Source: Deinococcus metalli (GTDB taxonomy: Bacteria; Deinococcota; Deinococci; Deinococcales; Deinococcaceae). From it: 64,000 nucleotides of DNA. The stretch lies in NCBI RefSeq assembly GCF_014201805.1, contig NZ_JACHFK010000002.1:124001-188000 (forward strand), in the 5' to 3' direction. Below, piece by piece: positions 1-8,289 of this stretch. The notes below the pieces were generated by a model, which worked only from the letters and a program-made list of their open reading frames with translations, made no database searches and was not told the origin of the DNA. Made by a program: the position numbers and the translations under genes. Every line of letters starts with the position of its first letter. Position 1 is the stretch's first letter.

Positions 1-372
1 GCCGAAGGTGGTCGCGTGGTGCCGCGTGACGGGCACCGCGGCGACCACCTCGGGCCACAGGTGCGCGGCGGCCCGGCGCAGGTTGGCGCCCACCCGCACG
101 CTCGCCCCGCGCGGCCCCGGCACGAGTTTGAGGTCGTCGAGCAGCGCGTCGAGGTCGGCCAGGGCCGCGGCGTCGGCGCGCCACGCCAGGGCGCAGGCGG
201 GAACGTCCTGGGCGCCCCAGCCGTGCGTGAGCTGCCCGGCCAGAAATGCCCTCAGGTCGGCGGGCGACCGCACCGCGCCGTGCGCCGTGAGGGTCTCCAG
301 GCCGTCGCTGAAGGCGTACGCGCCCGTCGGGAACGCCGAGTCCGACAGCTGGAGCAGCCGCAGGAGGTTCAC
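1..372 (-). CDS. ureF: Urease accessory protein UreF (C-terminus beyond the left edge)
   Basis: UreF is part of the UreD/UreF/UreG chaperone complex that loads nickel into the urease active site in the cytoplasm. The visible 124 codons translate to an N-terminus reading VNLLRLLQLSDSAFPTGAY, followed by FSDGLETLTAHGAV. The LLQLxDSAFPTGxYxxSxGLE segment is the UreF family signature. The start is a GTG overlapping the ureE stop (GTGA), implying translational coupling. The family is usually about 220 residues, so roughly the last 100 are outside the window. ureD, and possibly ureG, may follow beyond position 1. Identification is secure. Confidence 0.93.
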   Translation of the reverse strand, partial: MNLLRLLQLSDSAFPTGAYAFSDGLETLTAHGAVRSPADLRAFLAGQLTHGWGAQDVPACALAWRADAAALADLDALLDDLKLVPGPRGASVRVGANLRRAAAHLWPEVVAAVPVTRHHATTFG

Positions 373-830
373 TGGGCATGCTCCCACGCCGGGCGGCCGT
401 GAAAGGGCCTTTGCTCCCGCGCATACGGCACGCCCAGCCGGGTCAGCAGCAGCTCCATCGGCGCGTCCCACAGGACCAGGAACACGCCGGGGTCGTCCGC
501 AGCAATGATGTCGCGGTGCAGGTTCCCGACCGCGTGCGCCACGGCGGCCGCTTCCGGCATCGAGCGCGGACGGATCACCGCGACGTCCTCCGGCACGGCG
601 CCCACCACGTAGGTCACGCCGTCCCGCACCTCCAGCCGCGTGCCCGGTGTGAGCACCGTGCCGGTCGGGAGGGCCAGCCGCAGCTCCGCGCCGTCCGGGG
701 CGCGCACGCGGCGGCGCACCCGGCGGCGGTCCACGGCCGTCATCGGCACGACCACCACCTCGCCCTCGGGCGCGGCCGGAACGGTCGGCGTGTCCAGCAG
801 CGGCCGCCGCAGACCGCTCAGCTTCGTCAA
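369..830 (-). CDS. ureE: Urease accessory protein UreE
   Basis: UreE is the nickel-binding metallochaperone that delivers Ni2+ to the urease maturation complex. The 153-residue product shows an N-terminal peptide-binding-like domain (residues about 1-75) and a C-terminal metal-binding domain containing AHAVGNLHRDI, the family GNxH motif with its conserved Ni-binding His, at about residue 105. It lacks the long C-terminal poly-His tail of the Klebsiella protein, ending in a short HGRPAWEHAQ. I place the start at a TTG that overlaps the hypB stop (TTGA); the first in-frame ATG lies about 30 codons later and would cut into the first domain. It sits between hypB and ureF in an unbroken coupled operon. 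Confidence 0.88.
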   Translation of the reverse strand: MTKLSGLRRPLLDTPTVPAAPEGEVVVVPMTAVDRRRVRRRVRAPDGAELRLALPTGTVLTPGTRLEVRDGVTYVVGAVPEDVAVIRPRSMPEAAAVAHAVGNLHRDIIAADDPGVFLVLWDAPMELLLTRLGVPYAREQRPFHGRPAWEHAQ

Positions 831-1489
831 GGCGCGTCGCCCCGCACGAAGGCGTACCACGCGTCCAGGCCGGTCCCGGCGCGGCTGCTCAGTTCGATGA
901 CCGGCACGCCGGGCCGCGCGCGTTCGATGTTCTCGCGGCACAGGTCGCGGTCGAAGCCCACCGCGTCCGCGAGGTCCATCTTCGTGATCACCACGACGTC
1001 CGCCGTGTTGAACATCGTCGGGTACTTCAGCGGCTTGTCCTCGCCCTCGGTGGTGCTGATCAGCACGGCGCGCGCCGCCTCGCCCAGGTCGTAGGAACTG
1101 GGGCACACCAGGTTGCCCACGTTCTCCAGAAACAGCACGTCCAGGGCGTCCAGGTCGAAGCGCGGCAGCACGGCCTGCACCATGCCCGCGTCCAGGTGAC
1201 AGATGGTGCCGGTGACGATCTGCTCGGCCGGCGCGCCACACTGCCGCAGGCGCGCCGCGTCGTTCTCGGTGGCGAGGTCCCCCACCGCCACACCCATCGA
1301 GACCTGCCCGGCGAGCCCTTGCAGCGTGCGTTCCAGCAGCGCCGTCTTGCCCGCGCCGGGGCTGCTCGCAAGGTTGATGGCGCGCACGCCCGCCGCCTGG
1401 AACGAGCGCCGGTTCTCGGCGGCGGTGTGGTCGTTGGCCTTCAGGATGTTCTGCCGCACCGTCACGATGCGCGGGGTCGTGGTCGTCAT
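827..1489 (-). CDS. hypB: GTPase HypB, nickel incorporation protein in the urease operon
   Basis: HypB is a GTPase that drives nickel insertion, classically into [NiFe]-hydrogenase and in Helicobacter also into urease. The 220-residue product has a P-loop (SSPGAGKT, residues 42-49), TGTICHLDAGMV, the HypB-diagnostic LFLENVGNLVCP, a guanine-specificity TKMD motif and a closing SSRAGTGLDAW. UreG, the related urease GTPase, would instead have GPVGSGKT and an ESGGDN motif, so this is HypB and not UreG. There is no His-rich N-terminus. The ATG start overlaps the hypA stop (ATGA). No hydrogenase gene is visible, so in this context it most likely serves urease. Confidence 0.92.
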   Translation of the reverse strand: MTTTTPRIVTVRQNILKANDHTAAENRRSFQAAGVRAINLASSPGAGKTALLERTLQGLAGQVSMGVAVGDLATENDAARLRQCGAPAEQIVTGTICHLDAGMVQAVLPRFDLDALDVLFLENVGNLVCPSSYDLGEAARAVLISTTEGEDKPLKYPTMFNTADVVVITKMDLADAVGFDRDLCRENIERARPGVPVIELSSRAGTGLDAWYAFVRGDAP

Positions 1490-1848
1490 GGGTCCTCCCG
1501 ATTGGGTTCGAGCAGTTCGATCTCGTCCAGTTCCAGTTCGTCGCCCTGGAGGAGCGTCGGCGTGGGCGCGCCGCAGTGGGGGCAGCGCAGGCCACGCGTC
1601 ACGTCCAGCGTGACCGGCCCGTGGTTGGGGCACTCGCCCACGCCCGGCACCAGGATGACACTCAGGTGGGCTCCGTCCAGCGGCGTGCCCTGCGCGCAGG
1701 CAGGAAACGCGGCCAGCAGCGCCTCCGGCACCACGCTCGACCACGCCCCCACCCGCACCGTCAGTGCCCTGGCCCGCGCCACGCCATGCTCGGCCAGCAC
1801 CTCCGAGGCCACGTCGATCAGCGATAAGGCGATGGACGCCTCATGCAT
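1486..1848 (-). CDS. hypA: HypA nickel metallochaperone
   Basis: HypA binds Ni2+ through its N-terminal Met-His-Glu and carries a structural zinc ribbon; it works with HypB. The 120-residue product begins MHEASIALSLIDVA, matching the family's invariant MHE start. The zinc ribbon is degenerate: the first metal-binding pair reads CPNH (Cys-x2-His) rather than Cys-x2-Cys, and the second is the usual CPHC. The C-terminus GDELELDEIELLE is typical of HypA. It lies about 30 bases after the HupE/UreJ gene and is coupled to hypB by a 4-base overlap. The position inside the urease operon suggests it feeds nickel to urease. Confidence 0.9.
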   Translation of the reverse strand: MHEASIALSLIDVASEVLAEHGVARARALTVRVGAWSSVVPEALLAAFPACAQGTPLDGAHLSVILVPGVGECPNHGPVTLDVTRGLRCPHCGAPTPTLLQGDELELDEIELLEPNREDP

Positions 1849-1878
1849 CGGCGCGGGGCACCGTGACGGGCGTCGTGA

Positions 1879-2442
1879 TCATGACCCCAGCAGCAGGCGA
1901 CCGCCCACCACGGCGAGGCCCAGCCCGATCCAGCGCAGCGCCGGCGCACCGACCCGCGGGCCCATGCGGCCGATCCCGAAGCCGGCGGCGTGCAGGGCCG
2001 CCGTGCTGAGCGTGAAGCCCGCGAAGAACTCTGCGGCGCTGAGACCGGCAGGCAATTCGGTGCCGTGGGCGTGGCCGTGGACGGCGCCCAGCATGCCCAC
2101 AAGCACGCCCAGGAGGGCCAGCGGCAGGCGCACCGCGAACGCAAGGAGCAGCCCCAACAGCACGACGCTCAGGGCGATGCCCTGTTCCGCGAAGGGCAGG
2201 GCCGCGCCGCCGACGCCGGCCAGCGCGCCCAGCAGCATCGCCCCGACGAACGCGGCGGGCAGCCACAGGCCGCGGCGCCCCAGCGGAGCGGCCAGCACAC
2301 CCACGGCGACCATCGCCAGCAGGTGGTCGGGGCCGGTCAGAGGGTGGGCCAGGCCGGCAAGCCAGCCGGAGGCGTGCGCGCCGCTGTGGGCCGACGCGGT
2401 CGAGACGAGCAGCAGGGCGGTCAGGGCGTGGGATCTGCGCAT
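1879..2442 (-). CDS. HupE/UreJ family nickel permease-like membrane protein
   Basis: This 187-residue protein has a signal-peptide-like N-terminus ending TASAHSG and about six hydrophobic segments. It carries the HupE/UreJ signature HPLTGPDHLLAM near residue 33 and a second His cluster, HGHAHG. Members of this family are predicted secondary transporters for nickel or cobalt and are often found inside urease or hydrogenase operons. The gene is 14 bases downstream of ureC and 30 bases upstream of hypA, consistent with nickel uptake for urease. Whether it transports nickel specifically cannot be read from sequence. Confidence 0.88.
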   Translation of the reverse strand: MRRSHALTALLLVSTASAHSGAHASGWLAGLAHPLTGPDHLLAMVAVGVLAAPLGRRGLWLPAAFVGAMLLGALAGVGGAALPFAEQGIALSVVLLGLLLAFAVRLPLALLGVLVGMLGAVHGHAHGTELPAGLSAAEFFAGFTLSTAALHAAGFGIGRMGPRVGAPALRWIGLGLAVVGGRLLLGS

Positions 2443-2455
2443 GGTGCCTCCAGGG

Positions 2456-4173
<1,718 letters not shown>

Positions 4174-4177
<4 letters not shown>

Positions 4178-4860
4178 TCTGCCCCCCCGTAGCCCTGGGT
4201 CCGGGCACGCTGGAGCGCCACGTCGCGCATGCCGGTGCCGTCGAGTTCGCCGCTCACCAGGGCGTTCATGCCGTAGACCTCGCGCGTGCCGCCCAGGGGC
4301 ACGAGTTCGACGTCACGTTCCTCGCCGGGCTCGAAGCGCACGGCGGTGCCGGCGGGGATGTTCAGGCGCTGGCCGTACGCGGCGGCGCGGTCGAAGTGCA
4401 GGCCGCGGTTGACCTCGAAGAAGTGGAAGTGGCTGCCGACCTGGATGGGCCGGTCCGCGCGGTTGGCCACCGTGACGGCGGTCACGGGCCGCCCGGCGTT
4501 CAATTCGATGTCACCGTCCTCCAGCACGTACTCGCCGGGCACCACGCGGCTGCTCCCCCCGCGGATGGGGTCGTGGATGGTCACGAGTTTGGTGCCGTCG
4601 GGGAAGGTGCCCTCGACCTGGATGTCGTGGATGAGTTCCGGCACGCCGTCCATCACGTCCTCGGCACCCAGGATGGTCGCGCCCCAGCCCATCAGGTCTT
4701 CCACGCGGCGGCCCTCGCGGATGCCCTCCAGCACGGCGGCGGTGATCAGCGCGACGGCTTCGGGGTGGTTGAGCTTCAGGCCGCGCGCGCGCCGGTCGCG
4801 GGCGAGGGTGGCGGCGGCGTGGATCAGGAGTTTGTCGCGTTCGCGTTCGGTGAGCTGCAC
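4174..4860 (-). CDS. ureAB: Fused urease gamma-beta subunit
   Basis: This is the first gene of the urease operon. Residues 1-100 are a urease gamma domain ([20 protein letters not shown], then [10 protein letters not shown] and GRRVEDLM). Residues about 105-215 are a beta domain ([17 protein letters not shown], and [11 protein letters not shown]). The fusion resembles Helicobacter UreA, in contrast to separate ureA and ureB in most bacteria. The C-terminus adds a short tail, [10 protein letters not shown]. The start is a GTG preceded by an AGGAGG ribosome site around 4866-4871. The upstream 160 bases are shared with the divergent secreted-protein gene. A TTGACA is seen on the minus strand at 4925-4930 but I could not pair it with a good -10. 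Confidence 0.96.
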
Positions 4861-5021
4861 GTGGGCCTCCTGGGGAGCGTTCGGGACTGCGGAAACGGAG
4901 TGGTCGCGGACTCAGGTCCCACCATGTCAAACCGTGAGGCGCGCGTAAGCGGGCGGGTCATACCTTTGATGGTGCGAGCACGCCGGGCCACCTGTGGCCG
5001 CGCGCGTATCCGGGAGGCCGT

Positions 5022-5729
5022 ATGCAGCAGTGGTGGCGTCACATCCTTATTCTCTTCGTGCTGGCGGGACAGTGGGCGGCGGCCGTCAGCGCGCAGGTGC
5101 CGAAAACCGTGGCGGCGGGACAGGCGTTCACGGTGCGGGTCGACGGCCTGCCCGGCAACGCCCAGGACTGGGTCACGGTGGTGCCGGCGGGCAGCTCCGA
5201 TTCCGGATGGGGCGAGTACTACTACTCGGGCGGCAAGCGCAGCGCCGACTTCACGTTCCGCGGACTGGCGGCCGGCGCGTACGAACTGCGGGTGTACTTC
5301 GACTATCCGGCGGGCGGCATGACCGTGCGCTCGCGCTTTCCGTTCCGCGTGGGCGCGGCCGCTGCCTCCCGGCCTGCTCCAGCGGCGGCCGCTCCTGCAC
5401 GCCCGGCCGCCGGAACGCGCGGGCCTGCGCGGCTGCAGGCGGGCAAGTACACGTGCAGCATGTTCACGGGCTCCGGCCTCATGATCCTGGGCGACCTGGC
5501 CATCACGGCGGACGGCCGCTACCAGGGCGTCCAGCTGGACGGCGGCGGCGAGCGCGGCAAGTACACCTACGACCCGGCGTCGCGCGTGATCCTGTTCAGC
5601 GGCCCGCTGGGGGGCAGTTTTGGAAAGATCCTGTACACCATGTACAAGACGGACACCCGGGGCGAGAACTTCATCGAGATCGGCTTCATGACCCAGTACA
5701 CGCACACCATGTCCTGCTCGATCGACTGA
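5022..5729 (+). CDS. Secreted protein of unknown function
   Basis: A 235-residue protein with a clear signal peptide (hydrophobic HILILFVLAGQWAAAVSAQ, cleavage likely after SAQ). The mature part has two modules. Residues 25-112 look like an all-beta, Ig-like domain (AGQAFTVRVDGLPGN, then YELRVYFDYP). An Ala/Pro-rich linker (about 113-140) leads to a C-terminal domain (141-235) starting KYTCSMF and ending SCSID, whose two cysteines could form a disulfide. I do not recognise a named family. It lies between the urease operon and the urt operon and is preceded by GGGAGG at 5012-5017. A link to urea metabolism is only positional. Confidence 0.8.
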   Translation: MQQWWRHILILFVLAGQWAAAVSAQVPKTVAAGQAFTVRVDGLPGNAQDWVTVVPAGSSDSGWGEYYYSGGKRSADFTFRGLAAGAYELRVYFDYPAGGMTVRSRFPFRVGAAAASRPAPAAAAPARPAAGTRGPARLQAGKYTCSMFTGSGLMILGDLAITADGRYQGVQLDGGGERGKYTYDPASRVILFSGPLGGSFGKILYTMYKTDTRGENFIEIGFMTQYTHTMSCSID

Positions 5730-5786
5730 CGACCGGGCGGAGCGGCCGGCGCCCGGCTCGCCGCACACCGACAGCGTCACCTCCCA

Positions 5787-5810
5787 GACGCGGCCACACC
5801 CGGCCGCGTC
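5787..5810 (+). terminator. Possible terminator hairpin after the secreted-protein gene
   Basis: A perfect 9-bp stem (GACGCGGCC / GGCCGCGTC) with a 6-base loop lies 57 bases after the stop codon. There is no T-run after it, so it may act only as a 3'-end stabiliser or a factor-assisted terminator. Confidence 0.4.
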
Positions 5811-6024
5811 CGTCAGCATGTCGGGCCTGAACGCGGGTGGCCCCTGTGGGGTGGGCGGTGAGCGGGCATGGCCGGGTGGCCTCCTGGGGGACGGGTGGAC
5901 GGCGGGCGAGACGGATCGTCAGTCCGCAGCGTATCGGCTGCGCTGTCCACTGGTATCCGTTTTTCTAAACAACTTGCAAAGGATTTCACGCTGGCCTGCC
6001 TATGCTGCGCTCATCCGTGCTGGA

Positions 6025-6044
6025 TGTTCGAGAAATTTTGAACA
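6025..6044 (+). promoter_or_regulatory. Inverted repeat overlapping the urtA -35 region
   Basis: TGTTC (6025-6029) and GAACA (6040-6044) form a 5-bp inverted repeat with a 10-base AT-rich centre (GAGAAATTTT). It overlaps the proposed -35 hexamer, a typical position for a repressor operator or class II activator site. The regulator is unknown and no regulator gene is adjacent. Confidence 0.4.
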
Positions 6045-6066
6045 CTTTGCACGGAGAGCGTACACT
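6038..6066 (+). promoter_or_regulatory. Sigma-70-type promoter of urtABCDE
   Basis: TTGAAC (6038-6043), a 17-base spacer and TACACT (6061-6066). Transcription would start near 6073, giving a leader of about 45 bases containing AAAGGAG at 6105-6111, six bases before the urtA ATG. Confidence 0.65.
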
Positions 6067-6117
6067 TCACCCCAGAGCAGCGCCGGTGCGTGCCCCACGC
6101 GCCCAAAGGAGACCCGC

Positions 6118-7302
6118 ATGAGCAAGCTCCGTTCCGTCTGCACCACCGTCCTGAGCGTCACACTGGTGGCCACGAGCACGGCCAGCGCGCAGAGCACCGT
6201 CAAGGTCGGCGTGCTCCACTCCCTGACCGGCACCATGGCCATCTCGGAAATCACGGTGGCCAACGCCGCGCAGCTCGCCATCGACGAGATCAATGCCAAG
6301 GGCGGCGTGATGGGCAAGAAGATCGAGGTCGTCAAGGAAGACGGCGCCTCGGACTGGCCCACCTTCGCCACCAAGGCCGAGAAGCTGCTCACGCAGGACA
6401 AGGTCGCCACCGTCTTCGGCGGGTGGACCAGCGCCAGCCGCAAGTCCATGCTGCCGGTGTTCGAGAAGAACGGCGGCCTGCTGTTCTACCCAGTGCAGTT
6501 CGAGGGCAACGAGTGCAGCCCGAACATCATCTACACCGGCGCGCAGCCCAACCAGCAGGCGCTGCCCGCGCTGGAGTGGGCGCTCGGCAAGGGCTACAAG
6601 AAGATCTTCCTGCTGGGCAGTGACTACGTGTACCCGCGCACCGCCAACCTGATCCTGAAAAAGCACATCACCGACATGAAGGCCACGCTGTCCGGCGAGG
6701 AATACGTCGCGCTGGGCGGCACCGAGTTCTCCAGCGTGATCAACAAGATCAAGGCCGCCAAGCCCGACGTGATCATCAACACGCTCAACGGCGACTCCAA
6801 CGTGTCGTTCTTCAAGCAGTACCAGGCCGCCGGCTACAGCGCCAAGACGCTGCCGGTGATCTCGTTCTCGATCGCGGAGCAGGAAGCGCAGGCCATCGGC
6901 ACGCAGCTCCTCGACGGGCAGTACGCCACCTGGAACTACTTCCAGAGCCTGCCGAACGCCGCGAACAAGAAGTTCGTCGCCGCGTACCAGGCCAAGTACG
7001 GCAAGAACGCCGCCATCACCGACCCCATGGCGCACGCCTACATGGACGTGTACCTGTGGAAGGCCGCCGTGGAGAAGGCGAAGTCCTTCGATCCGATGGC
7101 CGTGCGCAAGGCCATCGTGGGCGTCAGCATGGACAGCCCGCTGGGCAAGATCACGGTGGACGCCAACGGCAGCCTGACCCAGGCCGTGTACACCGGCGTG
7201 TCTGGCGCGGGCGGCCAGTTCAAGGTCGTTGCGCAGAGCAAGGGCGTGGTGGCGCCGCAGCCGTACGACAAGCTCGCGTTCCCCGGCAAGACCTGCCCGT
7301 AA
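6118..7302 (+). CDS. urtA: Urea ABC transporter substrate-binding protein
   Basis: UrtA is the periplasmic receptor of the high-affinity urea importer UrtABCDE. The 394-residue product has a signal peptide ending TASAQ and a type I periplasmic-binding (Peripla_BP_5) fold. VKVGVLHSLTGTMAISE near residue 28 and VFGGWTSASRKSMLPVFE are typical of the urea/amide-binding branch (UrtA/AmiC/FmdD-like). The ATG at 6118 is chosen because it follows AAAGGAG and begins the signal peptide; the frame stays open upstream but through the promoter. The full urt set follows and urease is divergent upstream, supporting urea rather than branched-chain amino acids or short amides. Confidence 0.93.
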   Translation: MSKLRSVCTTVLSVTLVATSTASAQSTVKVGVLHSLTGTMAISEITVANAAQLAIDEINAKGGVMGKKIEVVKEDGASDWPTFATKAEKLLTQDKVATVFGGWTSASRKSMLPVFEKNGGLLFYPVQFEGNECSPNIIYTGAQPNQQALPALEWALGKGYKKIFLLGSDYVYPRTANLILKKHITDMKATLSGEEYVALGGTEFSSVINKIKAAKPDVIINTLNGDSNVSFFKQYQAAGYSAKTLPVISFSIAEQEAQAIGTQLLDGQYATWNYFQSLPNAANKKFVAAYQAKYGKNAAITDPMAHAYMDVYLWKAAVEKAKSFDPMAVRKAIVGVSMDSPLGKITVDANGSLTQAVYTGVSGAGGQFKVVAQSKGVVAPQPYDKLAFPGKTCP

Positions 7303-7323
7303 ACGCCATGACCTGTGGGCGAT

Positions 7324-7341
7324 GAGCTGTGGGCTGTGTGC
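7324..7341 (+). repeat. Short dispersed repeat, copy 1
   Basis: This 18-base segment matches the minus strand of 33025-33042 at 16 of 18 positions (GAGCTxTGGGCTGTGxGC). Both copies form one arm of an intergenic hairpin, suggesting a dispersed hairpin element. Confidence 0.4.
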
Positions 7342-7368
7342 CTGGGATGTTCCCAGAGCCCACGGCTC
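7324..7368 (+). other. Large hairpin between urtA and urtB
   Basis: GAGCTGTGGGCT (7324-7335) pairs with AGCCCACGGCTC (7357-7368) using one G-U pair. An inner stem CTGGGA/TCCCAG with a TGT loop (7342-7356) stacks above a 6-base bulge (7336-7341). No T-run follows. Hairpins at this spot commonly protect the abundant binding-protein message or attenuate transcription into the permease genes; which applies here is inference. Confidence 0.65.
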
Positions 7369-7398
7369 AGAGCTCAAAGCCATTCGAGGAGGGATGCG

Positions 7399-8289
7399 AT
7401 GGACCTCACGTTTCTATCCGGTCAGCTGTTCACGGGCCTGTCGGTCGCGTCGATCCTGCTGCTCGCCGCCCTGGGCCTGGCGCTGAGCTTCGGGCTGATG
7501 CGCGTGATCAACATGGCGCACGGCGAGTTCCTGATGGCCGGCGGCTACCTGACGTACCTGGCGGCGCAGTGGGCCGGGCCGAACTTCCTGTGGCTCGCGT
7601 TTCCGCTGGCGTTCGTGGGCGCGGGCCTGCTGGGCGCGGTCATGGAATTCACGGTGATCCGCCGCCTGTACGGCCGCCCGCTGGACACTCTGCTGGCGAC
7701 CTTCGGGATCAGCCTGATCCTTCAGCAGGCGGCCCGGCAGCTGTTCGGGAGCACCGGCGTGCCCGTCACGGCCCCGGCGTGGCTCTCGGGCGCGCTGAAC
7801 GTGGGGGACGTGACCCTGCCGTACGTGCGCCTGTTCGTGATCGCGCTCGCGCTGATCGTGCTGGGCGCGATGTGGTGGCTGCTGAACCGCAGCCGGTTTG
7901 GCATGCACGTGCGCGCCGTGAACCAGAACCGCGAGATGGCCGCCGCGCTGGGCGTGAACACCCGCGCGCTCGACCTGCTGGTGTTCGCGCTGGGCGCGGG
8001 CATCGCGGGCGTGGCCGGGGTGGGCCTGGCGCTGATCGCGCCGGTGAATCCCACGGTGGGCGCGGCGTACATCGTGAACGCCTTCCTGGTCGTGGTGGTG
8101 GGCGGCGTGGGCAGCGTGCTGGGCGGCGCGGTGGCCGCCGTGCTGCTGGGCTTCATCACCGCCCTCGCCGAGGGCCTGACCAGCGTGAGCCTCGCTCAGG
8201 CCATCTTGCTGGTGGTCGTCGTGGCGTTCTTGCAGTGGAAACCGCGCGGTCTGTTCCCGACACAGTCGCGGGCCCTGGAGGACGCATGA
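7399..8289 (+). CDS. urtB: Urea ABC transporter permease UrtB
   Basis: UrtB is one of two inner-membrane permeases of the urea importer, in the LivH-like BPD_transp_2 family. The 296-residue product is highly hydrophobic with about eight transmembrane helices. It contains LMRVINMAHGEFLMAGGYLTYL near residue 34 and the conserved cytoplasmic loop MHVRAVNQNREMAAALGVN near residue 170, which contacts the ATPase. The ATG at 7399 follows GAGGAGGG (7386-7393). The stop overlaps the urtC start (ATGA). It lies 96 bases after urtA, separated by a strong hairpin. Confidence 0.94.
   Translation: MDLTFLSGQLFTGLSVASILLLAALGLALSFGLMRVINMAHGEFLMAGGYLTYLAAQWAGPNFLWLAFPLAFVGAGLLGAVMEFTVIRRLYGRPLDTLLATFGISLILQQAARQLFGSTGVPVTAPAWLSGALNVGDVTLPYVRLFVIALALIVLGAMWWLLNRSRFGMHVRAVNQNREMAAALGVNTRALDLLVFALGAGIAGVAGVGLALIAPVNPTVGAAYIVNAFLVVVVGGVGSVLGGAVAAVLLGFITALAEGLTSVSLAQAILLVVVVAFLQWKPRGLFPTQSRALEDA

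Larger units (their letters stand above)
5730..6117 (+). other. Non-coding interval upstream of urtA
   Basis: This 388-base stretch has no convincing gene. It starts with a possible terminator hairpin for the secreted-protein gene (5787-5810) and ends with the urtA promoter, an overlapping inverted repeat and the ribosome site AAAGGAG (6105-6111). The A+T content rises noticeably after about 5955, as expected for a regulatory region. A reading frame open from 5818 into urtA exists, but it passes through the promoter and is not credible as protein. Confidence 0.6.

Noticed and set aside
827..1489. UreG for the GTPase in the urease operon
   Set aside because: It has ENVGNLVCP and a SSPGAGKT P-loop, which are HypB features, and lacks UreG's ESGGDN motif.
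4925..4930. TTGACA on the minus strand as the ureAB -35 box
   Set aside because: At 16-18 bases downstream there is no recognisable -10 (GCGACC), so I did not call a promoter.
5974..6006. TTGCAA with TATGCT as the urtA promoter
   Set aside because: The spacer is 21 bases; the TTGAAC-N17-TACACT pair 60 bases further on is much better.
5818..7302. An urtA start at 5818
   Set aside because: This would translate through the promoter and place 100 residues before a standard signal peptide that begins at 6118 behind AAAGGAG.
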